Shown in pieces: positions 32,041 through 44,549 of a stretch of 64,000 nt of DNA. This stretch comes from Ustilaginoidea virens (lineage: Eukaryota > Ascomycota > Sordariomycetes > Hypocreales > Clavicipitaceae), in contig NC_057321.1 in the NCBI RefSeq assembly GCF_000687475.1, forward strand, positions 2,790,001 through 2,854,000. Direction: 5' to 3'. Position numbers and translations under genes: made by a program. Position 1 is the first letter of the stretch. Every line of letters starts with the position of its first letter. The notes beneath the pieces were generated by a model that was not told the DNA's origin, did no database searches, and saw only the letters and a program-made list of their open reading frames with translations.

Positions 32041-35000
32041 CTATTTAACCTTAAATGCCTTTTGCGCTATAGTATCCTCGAAGTTCTCTAGCGGTTCTTA
32101 AGTCGGCGAGTTATACCCCTTCTATTTTACTAGTATATTACATTTGCCGCTATAACCCCAAGCGTTTTTAGTAGCTAATATCTCCTCAACTTCGAATTCC
32201 TTATGCGGGGTATTAAAGTCCTTTAGTAGGACTAGTAGAGGACCAGGCCTAGTATCTATAAGTATTTAGCTTAGTAGCGGGTCGGAAGCGGTATATTCTA
32301 TAAGATTAATATAAAAAACCGGGTAGATACTATTAGGAATATTAAGTCGGATATTAAGTAGGGATAGGATGGCTATAATAGTATACTTAGTAGATACCTA
32401 GTCGAGCTTTTTATAAGGCTGGTTAGTCTTAATATTCTATAGGCTTAGCTAGATTTAGTCTTTGATTTAGTAGTATTCCGCTAGGCATCGGGAATAGTTC
32501 GTTATATCTTACTACTGCTATTAGGCAAAGGCGATAGCGGCCTAAGCGAGTTTGCCCCCCTTTCGTATTATAGCTAGGAAGCACGCCGCTCGTCCCTTAA
32601 GGGTTATTAAACTTAGCGTAATATTAAGGGGAGGTGCTATAATAGGAGAGTTAAAGCTATTTAGGAGATAATTAAGACTATATCTAGTAACTAAAGAAGT
32701 ACGGTTATTTAGAGTATATTAATAAATCGTAAGATATTAAGGCCAATTGTATTAGTCAAATGCTACCTTAATATATAAGATAGCCTAAACCTCCTGGTTT
32801 ATATACTCCATACTACTATTAGTCTATAGGTAGTATACAGTCGAGAGGAGTTATTTAGTCCTAATAGCCTTATATATTATAGTCTAGAATTGGCCTATTT
32901 AGTCTAAGCCTCTATCGCTAATAATCTAGGCAGGGAATCTATAATGCCGCTATTAGTAGTCGAGAAACCATTCTATATAATCTTCTACTTGTATTAAATA
33001 TATCGCTTTAAGCTAAACATACTTAAATAGGCAGTTAGTAATAACTATTAGGTAATATAGGTCAGAGGCGTCTTAGGCTAGGAGGTTAATTATAAAGTTA
33101 ATAGAAATTTAAGACTAAAAACGATTTAGGATCGGTAAGGGCTAGAATAAGCCTTATCGCAATTAGCGGCTCTTATGCGCCTTATAGTATTAGTAATTCT
33201 AAATAAACTAAGCCACCTTAGACGATATATTATTAAAATAGTAGTCTTATTATAAGAATTAGAAGATCGTATTCTTCTTTAGGTGCCCTATAGTAGGGGA
33301 GTTATAGTATCGTTAGATTACTATAGTTATTAGTAGCTTGAATAAAGGGAGCTAAACCTAGCCCTAGTAGAGTAGCGCTCTATAGGCATTTAGGGTATAA
33401 TCTGCGATCTACTCTTTAGTCTTTACCTTTATAGGGAATTATTATTCTCTATTCGCTATAGCCTTCTATTAGGCCTAATATAGTTCGTCTTTAGCTATAG
33501 CCTAGTCCTAAAGCGCCTATAGGTATATATCGGTAAAGACCTAAGAGCCGCTAGGTAAGGAGACTCTAATCGATAAAGCCGCTATTAGCTTATTTTTTAT
33601 TATACCTAGGGCTATAGTCGGCCGATCTCTTATCGGGTCTAGCTAGACCTTTATTAGGTCTGCCTCAATAGCAGAGATAGATAGTAGTTAAAGGACTTAA
33701 CTAAACCTTAGTGCTATACTATTTGCTTTTTGCTCTTATTGCGAAAGGGTATTAGGGCGTTAGGCCTATAAATTAGGCCGGTACTAAAGGTAGAAGTTAA
33801 AAAGGGCTAATATCTTAGCCTATTACGCCTAGCGTTCTAATATCTCCTTTAGTCGGGCGAAGTACTTAAGGTTCTTATAGTCTATAAGAATTATAAATAG
33901 GGCGGCAATAGAATAGAGTTTAGCCGACTACACCTTAAGGCACGCGATAATAATAAATAGTTTTTTATCGTAGATAGTATAATTCCATTTAGCCTTTATA
34001 AGCTGTATTAAGTAGTATACGATTAGGTAGAATACTTTATTCTCCCCGATCTAAAAAAGGTAGCTACTAAAAGCTATATTAGAGCTATTTACCTTAAGGA
34101 TTATTTCCTTTTTAGGTCCTATTAGGCGAGAACTAGGTGCGAGATGAAGTACTATTTAAGTATTTAGAAAGCCTTTTCCTCCTCTTTAAGCTATTAAAAG
34201 GGAATACCCTTCTATATTAATTAAATTAAAGGCTTGGCTAGGTAGGAGAAGTCTAAGATAAAGTCGTAGTAGAAGTTTATAAAACCTAAAAAGCTTTAGA
34301 TACCCTATAATTTCGTAAGGGCTTTTTATTTCTAGATCGTTTTAATCTTCTTAGGGTCTAGGCGGATCTCCTTCCCTACTATTACGATATAGCTAAGGTA
34401 GTATACCTCTTTTACTGCGAAGTTATATTTATCTAAATCTAGATTTAGATTAGCATTTTATAGGCGTCTAAGGATAACCCTAATACGGTCTATATATTCC
34501 TTCTATAAGCCGCCGGTATAGACTAAAATATTATCTAGGTAGGCAGTAGCGAAATCCCCTAATAAGTCCCCTAAGGCCCTATTAATATAATATTAGAATA
34601 TCGTAAGGGCCCTAGTTAGGCTAAAAGGGGTTACTAACTACTTAAAGAGGCCGAAGCGGGTCTAAAATACAATTAGGTATTTATCGCCTTTAGCAATATA
34701 AATCTTATAGAATACGGCTTAGATATCTACCTTTATAAACCACTTCGCTTAAGATAGGGAATATAGTATCTCTTTAATTAAGGGAAGGGGATACCGGTCT
34801 TACGTTATAACCTTATTTAGGGCCCGGTAATCTATATAAAAATGCTATCTGCCATTTGCCTTTTTTACGAGTAGGACTAATACTGCTACCGATAAGGAGC
34901 TTATATAGATTTATCCTTTATCTATAAGGTCTATTACCTATCTCTAAACCTTAAGTAGTTAGTCCTGCGGCATATTATATAGCGGTCCCTATAAGAGGTT

Positions 35001-37020
35001 GGGTAGCCCCCTATCTAGGGTCGGTTTAAGCTTAATATAGTAATCAAGCATGCCCTAATGCGGTAAAAGGCTAGAGGCCTTTGCCTTATTAAAGAGATTA
35101 GTAAAGTCTTAGAGCTCTAATAGTAAGGTCTACGGCTAGGCTAAAGGGGGAGCTAAATTTTAATACGGCGGGAGTATAATATAGAGGATGTATATAAGCT
35201 CCTATAGGCTTATAAGAAAGAAAAAGGTCGAGTTATCTTAAGTGCATACTATACATTATAGTATGCTGTAAAAGACCGATCTAAAAATATTAATTACGGT
35301 AGGCCTAAAGGATTAAATAGTTGATTCCCTTATAAGGAGGCCGCTAGCGGCTTTAATTCTTAATTAATACTACTTTACCTAAAGTTCGATATTATAGTAC
35401 TCTATCTAAAGTAACCCTAGGATAATATCGCAGGTAAGGCCTAAAACGATATATAGCATTATAGCTAATAGCTATCTATCGATATCGATATTAATATAGA
35501 TAGTATAAGTAATCGAGGGGGTAGTCTATTGCTCCCCTGATCGACTCTTTATATCTACTATAATCCTAAGTTTCTTACGAGATAGTAGGCAGATAGGCTA
35601 AAGTCCTAACTTTTAGACGGTTCTTTCGCTTATTATATTATAGTAGTTATAACTAGAATTAATTAGGGTATCGATAAAAATAGAATTATTATATAATATT
35701 AGGACTAAAAAGGGGTGTTTATCTATACGGTCTTTAATATTATTAATCTCCTTTATATAGTATTCCTATTATAATTTAGCCGGGGGCTAGGTATATTTTT
35801 TAAGCCCTTTTATAAGACTCGGCTTAAGGGCTAGTCTTTTCCTTAGGAATCGCTATTATCGCTATCTTTAAGCTTGGCGATTCGTAAGGCTTCTACAGCC
35901 TTTAGGTCTATAGAAGCTACGGTTGTCTTTAATAGAGGCTAGGCCGGCCTTAGCTTATACTCTAGTATTTTATAGCTGGCATCTCTATATTAGGTATAAA
36001 GTGATTTCTAATAGCGCTCCTTAAAGACCTCTCTTGAAACCTATACTACCCTCTTAGCAGATAACTTCTTTTTGCCTTTTAAACCTAGCTTATTAACGCC
36101 TATTATAGGCATATTACTATCTTTATCCTAAGCAGTTACCTATAGATCCTAGACATTATCGTTATGGTTCCAGTAAGGGTCTGTATAGCGTTTCGCAGTA
36201 AGGCTTATCTCTAGGTCGATAGCGATTTTATAGTACTATATAACGGCCGTATTATAGTCTTTACGGGAGACCTTTAGGCTAATAATCTTTTCCGATATAT
36301 AAAGGTTAAGGGCAGATCGGAGTATTTCTAGCTTTACCGACTTAGGCTAATTAAGCCCCCCTATTAATACTAATTTTTCTTTAAAGTATACAAAGAAGGT
36401 AGAAAAGGGTTCTTTTAACATCTAATAGAGGGTATACTTAAGCTTAGTAATTATATATTCCTCCTAATGCGGATCCTTAAAGAGTCGCTATAAGTAATTA
36501 AAGAAGGCTATAAGGTAGTAATAAAAGGCCGCGCTATTCTTAAAGAATACCGTAACTTAGGATTAGATTATAGCCGAGAGGTTCTAGTAGATAAATATCT
36601 ATTAAGTCTTATTGTTACTAATAAAGTCCCGATCGATCTCTAACTTATACTCTATAAAGGTCTTCCATACAGTAAATATAGCCTTTTTGCTATTAAAGGG
36701 TTCCCCGACCGGTATCGGCTTACATTTTTATCGGGTTTCCTCTAGGATTAAGATAAAATCGGTCTAGGATCGGTCTAAAGTTAATACAGATACTAACGAT
36801 AGTTATTACTACATCTAGTCGATAAGAGCCTATATCTAACGCTTAGTCTGCTCGGCCTAGGCGCGTATCTAGCGCTCACTCTTTTGGCTTTAGGATAACT
36901 ATTCTTAGAACCTTATATTAAGTACTTCTATAGTATTCGTAATTAACTCTAGTTATATAGCCCATTATCGAACGGGGGCGCATTAGGTATCGTCTGAGCC
37001 CGTAATATTCTATAAGGGGT
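32041..37020 (-). pseudogene. E8 Gypsy gag-pol with C-terminal chromodomain, RIP-degraded
   Basis: Read right to left. A probable coiled-coil gag N-terminus (about 36990-36790) precedes a capsid segment KAIFTVWKTFIEYKLEIDRD (about 36700) and an FKEKLVLIGGLN-like stretch. RT shows VKKANG, YIDYRALNKV, DRYPLPLI, VTPFSL and YLDN (34530-34541, from YLDD by G-to-A). RNase H covers about 34300-33880. The integrase core shows SDRG near 32905 and TNSSMEYINQEV, equivalent to the usual TNGGTERMNQEV. The C-terminus (about 32180-32045) reads ILVK-stop-KGYNSPT-stop-EPLENFED, a chromodomain with both Trp codons turned into stops. The start and the gag/pol boundary are not resolved. Chromodomains of this type are known to bind methylated H3K9 and guide integration. 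Confidence 0.9.
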
Positions 37021-37082
37021 CTATATCTATTATCGGCAGTTATATAAGATATAATAATAAGGGTTAAAAGAGTTTTATCAAT

Positions 37083-37337
37083 TATAACAGACTGGCCTTA
37101 GGGCGACTGCAAATAGGCATTAATCGGATGTATTAATAAAACTAAGGAGGAAGGGAGAAGAGCCCGAATCGGGTCCCTTCCGCAGTCTATATACATCCGT
37201 ATATGGCGCGGGCTAGAGCCCTAACGTTGCCCTTATGGGCCCGCGCGTCTACCTTATATCATCCGTTCCGGACTAAGCACGGGCGCAGCCCGAGCCTCAG
37301 TCAATCCATGACACGGGCATAGCCCGAGTCCGTAATA
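37083..37337 (-). repeat. E8 5' LTR
   Basis: 255 bp, colinear with 31697-31951. The bases next to it on the internal side do not match a primer tRNA that I can name. Confidence 0.92.
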
Positions 37338-37389
37338 CTATCTTGCCTTATACCGGCTTTACTTTATATTTACCCTTAGAATTGTAATA
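37338..37389 (+). repeat. E3 5' LTR, segment 3 (end)
   Basis: Last part of the E3 LTR after E8, matching the E6 LTR end (GGCTTTGC...AGAATTGCAATA) with transitions and ending TAATA. The three segments without duplicated target copies sum to about 724 bp, against 720 bp for the E6 LTR. Confidence 0.85.
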
Positions 37390-37403
37390 GGTTATAAGCC
37401 TAG
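37390..37403 (+). promoter_or_regulatory. E3 primer-binding site, mutated
   Basis: GGTTATAAGCCTAG, the RIP-altered form of GGTTATGAGCCCGG. Confidence 0.75.
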
Positions 37404-38276
37404 GTTTTACTTCTTTATTTCACCCTATCTTTTGTATTCACCCTTTAGTCTCTCTTGCTTATTAGTACTACTAATATAGCTAAATCTTTCGGCACCTTTG
37501 GCTTACCCTTTAGTATCTCTACTTACCTATTATCACCTTCGGCTAATCCTTTAGTAATCTATAGCATTATCCTACGGTAATTAACGGTATAACCTTATAT
37601 CAACCTTTGGCATAACCTTACGGCAACCTATGGCGTAACCTTACGGCACCCTTGGAGTAATCTACGGCACCTACAGATTTTATAGTATAATATCTATTAT
37701 ACTATACCACTATATAATACCTTTGCACCTAGTGCATGATATTTACTGCACTTTACGGCACCTATTATATTATTTTATATATAATATTTATGGTATGGCA
37801 CTTACGGTACCCTTATATTACGGCACTTGCAGCAGTAATAATGATTATATCACATCACCTACGGCACTTACGGGATTTATTTCACGGAACCTACAGCACC
37901 TACGGCACTTACGGGATTTATTTCACGGCACTTACGGCACCTACGGCACTTACGGAATTTATTTCACGGCACCTACGGCACTTACGGGATTTATTTCACG
38001 GCACCTATGGCACCTACGGCACTTACGGGATTTATTTTATGGCACCTACGGCACCTACGGAACTTACGATATTTATATTACGGCACCTACGGCACCTGTG
38101 CTTTTATACTGAGACCTACCGCTATATACTGCGGTTATTTATTATAGTAGGCTACTAGTTACTATATATATTAGTTGTTTAATTAATTATTCAAACATTT
38201 TACTAGCTAGTAAGCTAGTTATTCCTCTGCTTTTACAACTATCGGTACTATTTTTCAACGACTTTTAACCACCGTA
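37404..38276 (+). other. E3 leader with expanded minisatellite
   Basis: Leader homologous to that of E6. Between about 37850 and 38095 the 9-bp unit (GGCACCTAC and GGCACTTAC) is built into a compound array with GGGATTTATTTCAC spacers. The frames of 129 and 140 codons that cross it are repeat artefacts without coding support. Confidence 0.75.
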
Positions 38277-39767
38277 ATGGCATAGTCAGGGCCTTCCACT
38301 TATAAAGTCCCTACGGATTCCAGCTCTAAAGCTGATCCTAATATATAACTATAGTTAGATATGGACGATATAAAGTCTCAGATAAATACCCTAATTAGCC
38401 TTATATAAGGCCTAGTTACTAAGCAAAATAATAATAACCCATAGACCCCCTAGGCCACCTAGGCTATTAAAAAGGAGCGTACTAATATTACTGAAGCTAG
38501 ATCTTCCACTAGGATGACTACCACTAAAGATACTAATGAGGATAATATTATAGAAATAGACCAAAACTAACCTTCCACCCCTATAAGATATAAGGGTAAA
38601 CAGCCTATTTATAATAATATAGCACCTACTATCACCAACCAAATTAGTGATGGGGCTATTAAAGAATTAGCTAAGACTGCCAACCGTTTTAAGGAGTCTC
38701 AGAAGCTAAAAAGTCCCTATAATTTCGACTAGTAGAAGCAGGCCCTTATAATACAACTTAGGGCCTTTAAAATAGCAAACTTTATTAACGACCCTTCTAT
38801 AGCTAGGCATTTTAATAAGTCTGAACAGGCCCTTCTACTACTAATGCTATAAAACAGCTATAGTGAAGAGGCTGTAGAGGCTATAGATTAGTATAGTAAC
38901 CCAGAAGAAGCCTACCTTTTATTAGTGGCCTAATATTGCCACTCACCAGAAGTACAGCGGGCATATTTATATCCTACCTTTTATACCCTTACATTTACTG
39001 GTTATAAGGGCACCTTAGAGGCTTTTAATAGCGAATTTAATAGCTATATTTCTCGCCTTAAAATCCTAGGTTCTAAGATCGACTCCTTCGACCAAGTTAA
39101 CTAGTATTTATAGGCTGTAGAGGGGGTATTTACCCGCTAGACGGAACGCTAACGCTCTATAATTAGGGCTTATAGCGCCTAGGGCGTTATTAATAGCAGT
39201 AAATTTAACCTCTAGTACTTTATAGTTGATTTACTGGAAAAATAGCGTTCTAAGAGGTCTAGTAAAGTGGCTGCTAATAATAAAAATCATAAGGCTTTTA
39301 AAGACCGTAAGAATAAAGGGTCTGCTAATGCCGCTTCTACTAATAATAATAGTAAGAATAATTCTACTAAAAAGAAGCAGCAACAGAAAAAGAAATAGGA
39401 CTCTAATAATGATACTAATAATAGCAATCAGCAAGATATCGAGTCCTTTATTATAGGCAATTATAATACCTAGGATAATATATCCTATTCTTCTTCTACT
39501 ATATCACCTAATACCCAGCTCTTGGCTATAAGCTATAGTGCTAAATCAGGCGGCAGGACCCCTAAGGATGCCCTCCTTTACGATATAGGCTCTACTTATT
39601 ATATTGTTAATGATAAGAAACATTTCACCACTTTTCATTATTTTAAGAAGGGTGATAAGCCTATAATTACTACTGGTGGCGGCCCTATCTCCCCTACCGG
39701 CTAGGGTATAGCACGATTTACTATATTACAAGGCATTAATCCTACCAAATGGGGCACCATAGAGCTT
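38277..39767 (+). pseudogene. E3 gag and protease, RIP-degraded
   Basis: Opens with ATG 38277, matching the E6 N-terminus (MAxSxPSTYK). Unlike E6 it retains the gag body: IKELAKTANRF, IANFINDPSI, GYKGTLEAFNSEFNSYISRL and the basic Lys/Asn/Ser tract (39240-39440). The protease follows (SAKSGGRTPKDALLYDIGS, about 39535-39600), with the same DIG triad as E6. Stops are TAG/TAA at Gln or Trp positions. The frame stops at the LINE E9 insertion after TIEL and resumes in phase at 46161. Confidence 0.92.
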
Positions 39768-39768
39768 A

Positions 39769-41250
39769 TTATTATTAAATTACGCTAGAGGCTATTTTAG
39801 AGCTAAATAACCTATCTAGTACTTCTATAGAGATGAATCGGAAAGGAAAAACCCGGTAGCCGGGAGGAAAACCCTTCCTACAGTCTTGATTTCTGCTTTA
39901 TATCGCCCCGCAGCGGGGGCGGCGGGTATCTAGTGCGTAAGAGAGTAGGGTGCGCAACCGCTTAGGACCATATCTAGCGGTATTACTTGGGAAGAGTGCG
40001 AGTATAAGTTCCGGGAGTATTAGGCCCGGGTCGGGGTACTATCAGGTATAAAGTAAGGGGAAAATAAGGTTAAGGGGGTGGGATTAATAGTATTCTCGTC
40101 GGGTGCGCGCCTATAGGGGCCCAAACGCATCTCGAGCGCGTTAGTCTGTAGTATATAGGCAAAGGTGAGCCGGATTTAAAGATAAGAGCGGCTAGCCTTA
40201 GGCACTACGTTAGTATATAGGTCTGCGATACCCCCCGATTTAGTGCTTTTTCTTCTTTTTCTTCTTTTCCTTTATAGCACTAATTCCAAGGTATATAATA
40301 ACCCCTCTATCGCGGTATAGGGCTAATACTAACCCTATTAGCAGAACGGCAGTAGTAGTAACGACAGCAACAGCAACAGCTATAATAATAACAATAAGAA
40401 TAAAAATAGCAGCAGTAGAAGCAATAATGCCTAAACGGTCGGCGATACTAGACAAAGGGGTGAGTACGGGTCTTACGCGCTATAGAACCGCTACTAACCC
40501 TCGTATAGTAGCCCGGAGAACTATATATATGGCCATATAGGCTATATCTAATGCACTTAGAGGACCCCAAGCATCGATGCTATAGTTAATAAAGTATAGG
40601 CCGGATCGTACCCGCTTTCTAGCGAGGCTAATATAGGCAGGGACTAGAGCGGCCTGCTATCCCTATACCCTTACGGGCAAGATATATATACCCCTAGAGA
40701 GGACCCCTAGGAACCAGGTCCCGGTTTAAAAACTCCTAAATGCATAAGAGACTATTACCGGGGGGATAGAAGTGTATTTTCGATTCGTATGCGGCATAGG
40801 TTACCGGCTAACTATCTTTAGCTTTAGGTAGACGACTATAAGGCCCTCTAGTAGAGGGCTAAACAGGCGTCTGCTTCTTAGGGGCGTGGCCGGGCGGCAG
40901 TAGTAGCGGCGGCAGCAGCGGTAGGGGGCCTCAGCGCTCCCAGGGTAACCCAAAAGATGCTAAACCTTAAAGAGAGGAAGGTCCTCGCTTTAGAACAATA
41001 AGCCCACGCCTAAGAGGATATCGCCGTATTATTATAGGTTTTCCTAGCCTAGGAGGGAGGGGAGGGGGCTTTAGAGAGGGGGCAGACTAAAGACAAGGGG
41101 GGGGAGAGCAATAGGGAGGGTAAAGGGGGGAGGGGGGGGAGAATGCCCCTATTACTAATATAATAACTATTAACTAGTTTCGGCCTATAGGGCCTAAGAG
41201 ATTTACTTATTCCTAATACTCTTCATTCCTACTGCGGGATTGCCGTAAAT
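39769..41250 (-). other. E9 3' region, no confident coding
   Basis: Contains the TAA-type tail, a GC hairpin (CGCCCCG, 3-nt loop, CGGGGGCG, about 39905-39922), a low-complexity AGCAGC/GGCGGC stretch (40895-40930) and long plus-strand G runs (41040-41145), which are C runs in the sense strand. I see no domain here. Confidence 0.5.
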
Positions 41251-41899
41251 ATTATATAGGGGCTATATAGGGGTAATCGGTAGCGCCTCTAGCTATACTA
41301 GCTTAAAGGGATTAGGTAAGCCAGAATTAATTAAGTCGATCGATACTAAATATCTAGCAAGCGATCGTCTATATAAGGTATAGTTTATCTAGTATAATAA
41401 ATATGCCGAATCGGTTATAAAGCAGGCTAAGGCCGGGACCAGACCTAAGGAGTATATACCTTTGCCTATAGTACTTTAGGTAAGAGAGGATAATATAGTA
41501 GAGGTCTTCCGGGCCTTCCCTATAGCGGCAGAGAGGTAATAACACTAAGGGAACTCATTAAAGGCAGAGGAAGGAGTTAAGGCCGATTTTTTCTATATAG
41601 AATTAGGTAAGTATCGCCAATTTATACTTCTATAGACCTTCGTATAATCGGGTCATTTTCGCTATAGATTAGAAGTCTAATATTTTCTCGGCTGCTAGGG
41701 TCTTATACTAGGGGCGTTTCGCCCTTACCGCTACCTAATTATTCTGCTATTAGTTATACTAATCTTTTACTAATTACTTTTCGGCTAAAAGTTAGCTAGG
41801 GTCGGGATTAGGGAATAGTATATAGGCTAGGGGTCTTTAGTAGCCTTTCCTTTATCGGCATTAGAGTATCGCCGCTATTACTATTAATACGCGGTTAAT

Positions 41900-44540
41900 C
41901 CTATTAGTTATGCCTATCTTATCTATTCTTTTAAAGAACTGCTAGTAGATATAATTAAGATAGAGGTTAATTAGGGGTATAACTGCCTTAATCTCGAGGG
42001 TATTTAGCGGTATAGCCTTATAGGCCCCGGTAATTATACAGAGGCAGGCTGACTATTCTATAGCTAGGGATTTTATAATACCTTTCGCTACCCCTCTAGG
42101 GGCGGTAGGGGTATGCTATACCCCTATGCTAAAGGCGATAGAGGTCTGGATAACTTACGTATAGACTAAGCATACTTCCCGGTATTAGTAACCCTAGGTT
42201 AAGGCCGCTATTACTGTAAGCGCGAGTCGCTATCGCTCGAGTTTCTTTACGATTTTAATACGGTATTCCTACTATTTTAGCTTATAGTAGATTTCGACTC
42301 CTAGGAATCTAGCATACTATTTTAGCTAGATTATTGCGGTCTTAAGCTGTATTTCGGTCTCGTCCGCCTTATATACGTAAGTAAAATAGATAAGCTCGCT
42401 TTTACCGGGGTTAAAGTTAAATCTAGCTTACTTAGACTAGCTATTATAGATAAGCTATACTTTCTCGAGTAGCACCTTTATCTCCCTTATATCTCTCCTA
42501 TAAGCTATAATATTTATATTGTCGGTAAAGCCTAATGTAATAATTAAGGCAACCTTTTATAGCCTCTCGTAAAGCGGTATAATATAGACGAGGAAGAGGA
42601 TAAAAAAGAGGGGGGACCCTTATAGTACCCTAGCAATAATTAGCAATTTCTCTATAAGCTATCCCTTAAAATAGATTTATACTATTTGCGAATCGGTAAA
42701 GCTATATACCTATACTATAAGCTATAGCAGGAGCCCTTTATTAAAAAGTAGGTAGATAAAGCGGGTATAATTAATTATATTAAATACTACTAATATATCT
42801 AGTTAAAGAAGCAAGGCGATCCCGCTATAGTGCTAGGTCGTGTAAATAATCTCTACTAGTATGCTTAATACTATATCGGTTGACCGGTTAGCTTTATTAC
42901 CTATTTAAAGATCTAGGAGGAGATTACCCTCTTTAAGGGCGGCGGTAAGCTGCCTTATAACCGCGGCTTCTATAACCTTTCCTATTAGATTAAATAACGA
43001 TATTAATCTTTATCCTTCTACCTTTAAGTATTCCTCAGGCCTTTTCCCAGGCTTCTATAGTACTACTACTTTAGCCTTTTAGAATTAAGCCGGGTAGTAC
43101 CTAATATAGTATATTTCGTTAAGGAGGTATATAAAGGTTTAAACGAGTGGGGGGCTATATACTTTAAGGAATCTTGCTAGGAGCCTATTAAGGCCTAATG
43201 CTTTCTAGCCTACTATATTGCATAATGCAGTATGTACCTCTTTATAAGTAAAGGAGTCTATAGAGGGGAATGCGGCGGTAGTAAGCTAGGGGAATATCGG
43301 GTCGGGGATATTATTATAAATAGCCTAGGAGATAGGGAAGAACTATTAGGTAAGTACTTATGCCTTTTCTTCGTGCGTTATTACCTTTAGGCCTAGGCTA
43401 CTTTATTCTAATAGGGGGATCTCTTTTAATTTAGGTAGGAGGCCGCTATATAGGCGAGCCTATTTCTCTAGGGACTATAGATCGGCATTCTAAGCAATTG
43501 CTTTATTAAAGGCCTCTCGCTATAATTAGCGCTATTCCTCCTAAATAATATAGGATTAAGTCGCTCCCGCTTCTTAGGCGGCGCTAAGGTTCTCTAGGGT
43601 ATAGTATACTGCCTATTTTCGGTAGGCCTTTTTTGCTGCTATTTAGGCTATTTTAGCGCGGGGATTCTACTAGGGCTCTACACTAGGAGCTTTAAGTACC
43701 CTCTTTAGTGCCGCAATATTAGCGATATTTTAGAGTTAGCTAGTAAGCTATTCGGCGTATATATTTATCTCAATAGGGGAGCGGAGCGGGGCCCTAGCAT
43801 AATAGGTAGTAAGTTGGTTTTTTACTTCAGCTTAAGCGAGGTATCGGTCGAGGGACTTCTAGCTATTCTTTAAAGGGGGGGCTTTTATATAATAATTATC
43901 GGTCTTAATATATATAAACTAGGGGATATAGTCAGACCTAGTAAGGTCGGTATTTCTAAGATATTCGACTATAATATCTAGTATAACCTATATATAGTCG
44001 ATAGTACTATTTCTCTTCCTTAGGGCCCTCCTTATTATCTCGCCGCAAAAGGTAACTAGCCTAAGCCGCTACTATATCATAAGTTTAAAAAGAGTATCGA
44101 TACTAAATAAGGTCTAGTCTAGGCTATCCTAAAGAGGGTAGTATATATTAAAGTCTCTAATAAAGGTACTATAGGGGCGGGGTAGGAGCTTAGTAAATGC
44201 AGTAAAAGGGGTTATCTAGTTTGGCTTATAGCCTAGGGAGTAGATAGAATAGATATTAATACTTAATAGGGAAATCTTATATTAATTAGTCCCTTTTTCG
44301 CTAGACTATATGCCAGGCCTATACCGCTTATAGATATATATCGCTATTCTCCCGCTATATATTGCTAATATATATCTTCTAAGGCTAGGGCTTAATAGGG
44401 TCCGACCGGGCATAATAGGTTTTTAGATCGCTATAATATCGGGCTTACGCTAGTAATAGAGTGCTAGTCTTATAAGGGTGGTTTTCTTCTATATATTCCA
44501 GTAGAAGACTATTATTATACAGATAATCGCAAGGGGGTTA
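41900..44540 (-). pseudogene. E9 ORF2: endonuclease and reverse transcriptase, RIP-degraded
   Basis: The N-terminal part (about 44520-43800) reads YWNI...KPDIIAI-stop-KPI, the start of an APE-type endonuclease (usual form YNV...YDIIAIQEPW). RT lies at about 43040-42400: RLISLFNLIGKVIEAAV, a GNKANRSTDIVLSIL stretch, LQGSPL (Gln now TAA) and LGFTDNINIIAYR, where the catalytic FVDD has become FTDN (42518-42529). KSELIYFTYIRR follows, typical of Tad/MGR583-like fungal LINEs. An RNase H or zinc-knuckle tail may follow, but I could not confirm one. Exact start and end are approximate. Confidence 0.87.
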
Positions 44541-44549
44541 GTAGCGGCG

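Larger units (their letters stand above)
31697..37337 (-). mobile_element. E8: Ty3/Gypsy chromovirus-type element in the E3 LTR
   Basis: 5.6-kb element with 255-bp LTRs (31697-31951 and 37083-37337) and perfect CTATC duplications (31692-31696 and 37338-37342). The right LTR begins TATAACAG where the left has TGTGACGG, the RIP pattern. The polypurine side is at the left (minus-strand purine run ending GGGGGGTA), so it reads right to left: gag, protease, RT, RNase H, integrase, chromodomain. Confidence 0.94.

Noticed and set aside
37723..38158. Two overlapping frames of 129 and 140 codons with GTYGTY repeats
   Set aside because: Both are translations of the leader minisatellite of E3.
40240..40455. 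71-codon frame in the E9 3' region
   Set aside because: Low-complexity Ile/Val/Ala/Lys composition, no motif, and in the non-coding part of the LINE.
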